Positions 60,711-64,000 of a stretch of DNA of 64,000 bases are shown piece after piece. Made by a program: the position numbers and the translations under genes. Source of the DNA: Verrucomicrobiales bacterium (lineage in GTDB: Bacteria; Verrucomicrobiota; Verrucomicrobiia; Verrucomicrobiales; DEV007); assembly GCA_029213065.1 (NCBI GenBank), contig JARGPH010000004.1, forward strand, positions 62,001-126,000, in the 5' to 3' direction. Within the stretch, counting starts at the first letter, position 1; the number at the start of each line of letters is the position of its first letter. The notes beneath the pieces are model-generated. The model saw only the letters and a program-made list of their open reading frames with translations. It was not told the DNA's origin and did not search any database.

Positions 60711-61781
60711 ATGCAGAATTCGGCCACACTCTTTTTCTCCCGGAATTCCGACCTCCGAATTCCGGGTGAGTTCGAACAGCAGGAAGCAATTGTTTTCGGC
60801 TGCGGCCAGTTGGTTCGACACTACCCGCAGACATTTGTCGACTTTGTGACACTCTCCCATGAGAGAGTCCGACTTTACGGCATTATCTCCCCGGGGCTGG
60901 AACGATTGGCCCGCATTCTGTTGGCAACCTCGGGACTTCCCGCCGACGCCGTTTCCTTCATCCCCCGGCAAACCTCCTCCATGTGGGTCCGGGACTTTTC
61001 CCCGATCGGGGCATTGAACCGGAACGGCGAACGAATCTTCCTGAGCTTCAATCAGGAACACATGCGAAATCGCGATGATATCGGCGCCACCGAGTTGTTT
61101 GAGTCGCAGTTTCACGGAGACTTCCGGAAAGTTGAGCTGAATCTCGAGGGAGGAAATTTGCTCTCAAACGGAGCAGGCCTGCTACTCAGCTCAAAGACGA
61201 TTCCGATGCAGAACCAACTGCGAGGGGATCACAACCGGATCGCGGAAATCCTTGATCGTGAAGCGGGCGGCGCGCAATGGGCCGCAGTCAGTCCACTGCA
61301 GGGAGAAAGGACAGGTCATATCGATCTCATGGCCACGTTTCTCTCACCGCGTCTCCTTATCGTCGGCGAAAGCGATCCGGCAGATCACCCCGGAAACGCC
61401 GGGATCCTGAACAGCATGGCCGGCTCCATTCATGGACTGGAAACCGCTGCGGGAAAGATTCAGGTAGAGCGGATCCCCATGCCTTTCTCAGGAGACACTC
61501 ATTTCAGAAGCTATTGCAACGTGCTGTTCGCAAACGGGCTCTTAATCGTTCCCACCTATCCTAACATCAACCCCAGGCTTGATCAGGAAGTGCTCGCCCG
61601 CTTCGCCGCCCTCCTCCCCGATTGGCATGTCGTCGGGCTCGATTGTGAAGAGATATCAAAAAAAGGAGGAAGCCTCCATTGCATGACAATGAACCTGCCA
61701 CAGGATTTATCCGTCATCGCCCGGTCCCGCAGCGGAATTGATGGCACTTCGGTGCAGGCGAAAGAAACCCTCCCTCTTTAG
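60711..61781 (+). CDS. Agmatine deiminase/peptidyl-arginine deiminase family protein
   Basis: 356 residues. The PAD_porph/agmatine-deiminase fold is shown by MWVRDFSPIGAL, the catalytic Asp and Glu in NLEGGNLLSNGAGLLL, GHIDLMATFLSP (His) and the nucleophile C324 in KKGGSLHCMTMNLP. The family includes enzymes that hydrolyse agmatine, arginine derivatives or protein arginine. The guanidine substrate here is unknown. Downstream is an aldehyde-dehydrogenase-like gene, starting 7 bases after the stop, so the two are probably one operon. Confidence 0.9.
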   Translation: MQNSATLFFSRNSDLRIPGEFEQQEAIVFGCGQLVRHYPQTFVDFVTLSHERVRLYGIISPGLERLARILLATSGLPADAVSFIPRQTSSMWVRDFSPIGALNRNGERIFLSFNQEHMRNRDDIGATELFESQFHGDFRKVELNLEGGNLLSNGAGLLLSSKTIPMQNQLRGDHNRIAEILDREAGGAQWAAVSPLQGERTGHIDLMATFLSPRLLIVGESDPADHPGNAGILNSMAGSIHGLETAAGKIQVERIPMPFSGDTHFRSYCNVLFANGLLIVPTYPNINPRLDQEVLARFAALLPDWHVVGLDCEEISKKGGSLHCMTMNLPQDLSVIARSRSGIDGTSVQAKETLPL

Positions 61782-61788
61782 CAGCGTG

Positions 61789-63195
61789 ATGAAAGCCTAC
61801 TACTCAGGGGAATGGAAAGCGGGTGATCGAAGGATTGAAGTTACCAATCCTTTCACCGAAGAAATCTTTGCGACAATCCCGGAGCTCGAAGAATCCATTC
61901 TCGACGAAGCACTGATCAACCTCAAAGAGGGCGGGCGCGAACTCTTGAAAACGACACGGGAAGAAAGGGCCGGAATATTCAAAAGCTTTCACGAAATTCT
62001 ATTCCGTCGAAAAGAGGAAATCGCTCAGGCCATTTCCCGGGAACAGGGCAAACCCCTGCGGGAGGCCGAACTCGAAGTGCTGATGAGCCTCAACTCAGTA
62101 GAGGCACTTGCCTACAATACCTCTCTGATCGGGCCCCGCATTCTTCCCCTCGCAAAAGAGGCATCAAACAACGGGGCAACCGGGTACACGGTTCGCCACC
62201 CTCATGGAGTCGTCGCAATCGTGACGCCCAACCCCCAGCCTCTCATTCTTCCCCTGACCCACGCGCTCTTCGCGATAGCCGCAGGAAATGCCGTAGCCCT
62301 GAAGCCGTCCCGCCACTCCTCACTCGTTGTTTTGATTCTCGTCGAGATGTTACTCGAATCAGGACTTCCCCCGCGGGCAATTGCCTGCTTCACAGGGACC
62401 GGAAAGAAAATCGGACGGGCTCTTTGCCGCCATCCCCTTGTCGATCACATTATCTGCTCGGGGAGCCTGCCGACAATCAAAGACGTTCGATCGAGGATGA
62501 GTTTTGTGACAAGCCAGTTCCAATGGGGATGTGTCTCAACCTGCATTGTCGGCAAAACCGCAAACATTGAACTGGTCGCCGATCAAATCCTGAACACCGC
62601 GTTCGAGTCCTCCGGGCAGTCAGCATTTGCACCCACCTGGATCGCCTGCTTTGAAAAGCAGTACGACGATCTTCGCGATCTTCTTGCCGATCGAATGAGA
62701 CAACTTCAACCGGGTGACCCGTTTGACCGACGCACTTCACTGGGGCCTGTCACAGAGCTGAGAAACGCGAACCGACTCGAAGACCGCGTCAAATACGAGC
62801 TGGAGCATGGAGCGGCGATCGTGACCGGCTCACGTCTCGGAAACCGTCTCTTCCAACCCATCCTTCTGGGAGAGTGCAGTCTTCACGAAACGCGATTTTC
62901 GAGAAAGGAAATCCCCGGCCCGATCATCGGCCTTACAAGGATCAACAAAGCCCGCGAGGCCACCGGAGTGATCCTGTCACAACGCCACCATATCCTGACA
63001 TTGTTTTCCAAAGATGAAGACTGGGCCGCCCGCGAAGCGATGCGAATGCCCTTCAACAACGTCCATGTAAACGGAATCCCCACGTGGAAGGACGGGCTGA
63101 TCTGCCTGCCGGGGCACCCCCTTCGCACCGGAACCAGGGAAGCCTCCGACCGTATCTCCGACATGAGCCATATCAGAGATGTGGTTTTCCACTGA
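61789..63195 (+). CDS. Aldehyde-dehydrogenase-like protein with degenerate active site
   Basis: 468 residues from the ATG at 61789; an ATG 17 codons earlier (61738) is inside the previous gene. The fold is that of the ALDH superfamily: NAD-binding VAIVTPNPQPLILPL, GNAVALKPSRHSS, SGSLPTIKDVRS, the DPFDRRTSLGPVT loop and PGPIIGLTRI. But the catalytic cysteine of G-Q-x-C is Ala279 (SSGQSAFAPTW), and the general base Glu of ELGG is Gln245 (SQFQWGCVS). Thus an oxidised-aldehyde reaction by the classical mechanism is unlikely. It may act as a structural partner, or as a reductase or binding protein. Located 7 bases after the deiminase gene. Confidence 0.85.
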   Translation: MKAYYSGEWKAGDRRIEVTNPFTEEIFATIPELEESILDEALINLKEGGRELLKTTREERAGIFKSFHEILFRRKEEIAQAISREQGKPLREAELEVLMSLNSVEALAYNTSLIGPRILPLAKEASNNGATGYTVRHPHGVVAIVTPNPQPLILPLTHALFAIAAGNAVALKPSRHSSLVVLILVEMLLESGLPPRAIACFTGTGKKIGRALCRHPLVDHIICSGSLPTIKDVRSRMSFVTSQFQWGCVSTCIVGKTANIELVADQILNTAFESSGQSAFAPTWIACFEKQYDDLRDLLADRMRQLQPGDPFDRRTSLGPVTELRNANRLEDRVKYELEHGAAIVTGSRLGNRLFQPILLGECSLHETRFSRKEIPGPIIGLTRINKAREATGVILSQRHHILTLFSKDEDWAAREAMRMPFNNVHVNGIPTWKDGLICLPGHPLRTGTREASDRISDMSHIRDVVFH

Positions 63196-63214
63196 GCCGG
63201 CGCCACCCGGGTCG

Positions 63215-64000
63215 CTACTTCTCGAGGAGAAAAATCAGGGAAAGAAGCCCTAACATCACCACCGCACAAGAAGCGGTAATTCCGATGGGGAGCGCTCCTT
63301 TACGGGCGATCCTGAAAAATGCCTGACGGTTGTCTTCGATTTGCTCGCTGTCCGCCCCCTGCATCATCCAGACCGGAGTCATGATCCAACAGGCCATGCG
63401 TGAAGCGCCGGACTCGAAGAAGTTGCAAACGTGCTTTGCGATGACGCCAATGAAGAGCGCCGAAGCGATCCGATTCGCTCCGTTCAGTCCACGGTCGAAG
63501 ATTCGGTAAAGGAACGGTCCACCGCGTCGATAGAGAACATCCGCATCGACGTTCGTTGCCCGAATCTCCGCAGGGAAGAGGCCGGACCGGATCAGCAGGG
63601 TGAAGGCAAGCCCGCCGAAGAAGAGAAACGCAAACTGGTCAGCGACGTGCGCCACGGTGTAGGGATCGTAGGATGCTTCCGGATTCGGTAACATCGGATA
63701 GAGCATCATTCCCGGGAACGTGCCGACGCAGAAACAGAGAAAAGCCACGATCCCCATGGCGAGCAACTGATTGAGAGGCGCCTCCTTGCAGCGCACCCCT
63801 GAATCACGGGAGAAGAACGTCGCGAAAGGAACCCGGATACCGGCCTGAAGAAACATCCCCGCGGCACCGAAAAGCAACACAGCCCAGACGAAGGTCGTAA
63901 ACGGCGTGTCCAGCTTCACCGCCGAACTCATGATCATCGACTTGCTCACGAAGCCACTGAAAAAGGGAAAGGAGGAACTCACCGCACCGAGGCAACAGAA
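63215..64000 (-). CDS. Mrp/Nuo-type proton-conducting antiporter subunit D (5' partial)
   Basis: 261 residues are visible to the window edge; the frame stays open to base 64000, so the gene is cut at its 5' end. The visible residues are the C-terminal part of a proton-conducting transporter (NuoL/M/N, MrpA/D) family protein: about five transmembrane helices, with SSSFPFFSGFVSKSMI matching the internal SGFxSK turn of the family and a C-terminal LGLLSLIFLLEK. Subunit D of Na+/H+ antiporters is the nearest guess, but without the N-terminal half and the neighbours it cannot be separated from a Nuo subunit. Confidence 0.8.
   Translation of the reverse strand, partial: FCCLGAVSSSFPFFSGFVSKSMIMSSAVKLDTPFTTFVWAVLLFGAAGMFLQAGIRVPFATFFSRDSGVRCKEAPLNQLLAMGIVAFLCFCVGTFPGMMLYPMLPNPEASYDPYTVAHVADQFAFLFFGGLAFTLLIRSGLFPAEIRATNVDADVLYRRGGPFLYRIFDRGLNGANRIASALFIGVIAKHVCNFFESGASRMACWIMTPVWMMQGADSEQIEDNRQAFFRIARKGALPIGITASCAVVMLGLLSLIFLLEK

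Noticed and set aside
1-64000. CRISPR array, prophage, insertion sequence, rRNA or tRNA operon
   Set aside because: No regularly spaced repeats with unique spacers, no transposase, integrase or phage structural gene, and no rRNA or tRNA-like sequence was seen.

Overview
The window looks like a piece of chromosome from a moderately GC-rich, Gram-negative, heterotrophic bacterium, most likely a member of the Verrucomicrobiota. The reasons are the mix of families: a giant membrane-type protein with RCC1-like repeats and a formylglycine-generating-enzyme domain, a cdaA-(small YbbR-like)-glmM cluster, an archaeal/eukaryotic-type ProRS, a three-gene pnt operon, FadL and other outer-membrane barrels, KdsD, and many secreted proteins of unknown family. 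Intergenic spaces carry polypurine repeats. The assignment is inference; no rRNA or other marker is present. I found no tRNA, rRNA, CRISPR array, insertion sequence or phage gene. The window is core-like, with small accessory pockets.

Layout. 1-4.9 kb: the 3' part of the RCC1/FGE protein, then DoxX. 5-7.6 kb: DEAD-box helicase and an aspartate-type aminotransferase with a structured leader and a good terminator. 7.6-8.1 kb: a repeat-rich intergenic region with nine GCTTCG copies. 8.1-13.5 kb: IMPase, ispF, cdaA, a minimal CdaR-like anchor, glmM, bioD and dus. 13.5-17.9 kb: zinc-ribbon protein, FAD oxidoreductase, MFS transporter, stand-alone M41-type peptidase and trxB. 18-21 kb: pntA1-pntA2-pntB. 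21-26 kb: CHAD protein, M48 peptidase, rlmN and thioredoxin-type arsC. 26-34.6 kb: two outer-membrane barrels, folC, cysteine desulfurase, an orphan type II secretion F protein, an FKBP lipoprotein, a Cys-rich secreted protein, msrA and a polysaccharide deacetylase. 34.6-43 kb: fhs/DUF2721/MOSC, proS, a PDZ protein, argH and fur. 43-50.3 kb: manA, DUF2383, kdsD, a sugar-isomerase-like protein, dinB and a glycosyltransferase. 50.4-55.8 kb: an ABC-2 exporter whose permeases carry extracytoplasmic peptidase-like domains, plus a trypsin-like protease. 56-64 kb: secreted unknowns, a carotenoid-type membrane protein, a tandem pair of secreted paralogues, a PAD-family deiminase coupled to a catalytically degenerate aldehyde dehydrogenase, and an Mrp/Nuo-type antiporter subunit cut by the right edge.

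Most notable: msrA (31660-32376) has an in-frame TGA exactly where the catalytic Cys of the GCFWG motif belongs. A 7-bp stem with a GGUUC loop starts 12 nt downstream, as in a bacterial SECIS element. This is very probably a selenocysteine-containing MsrA that automatic gene calling would truncate to a GTG-started fragment. Second is the exporter at 50.5-55.0 kb: one permease has an intact HExxH...EG metallopeptidase-like domain and its partner a degenerate copy. Third is a family of intergenic polypurine elements (consensus close to AGATTAAGAGCAGGATTA followed by AAGAAAAAGAAAAAG), partly arranged as long inverted repeats, and a second small inverted-repeat family built on AACCCTGT.
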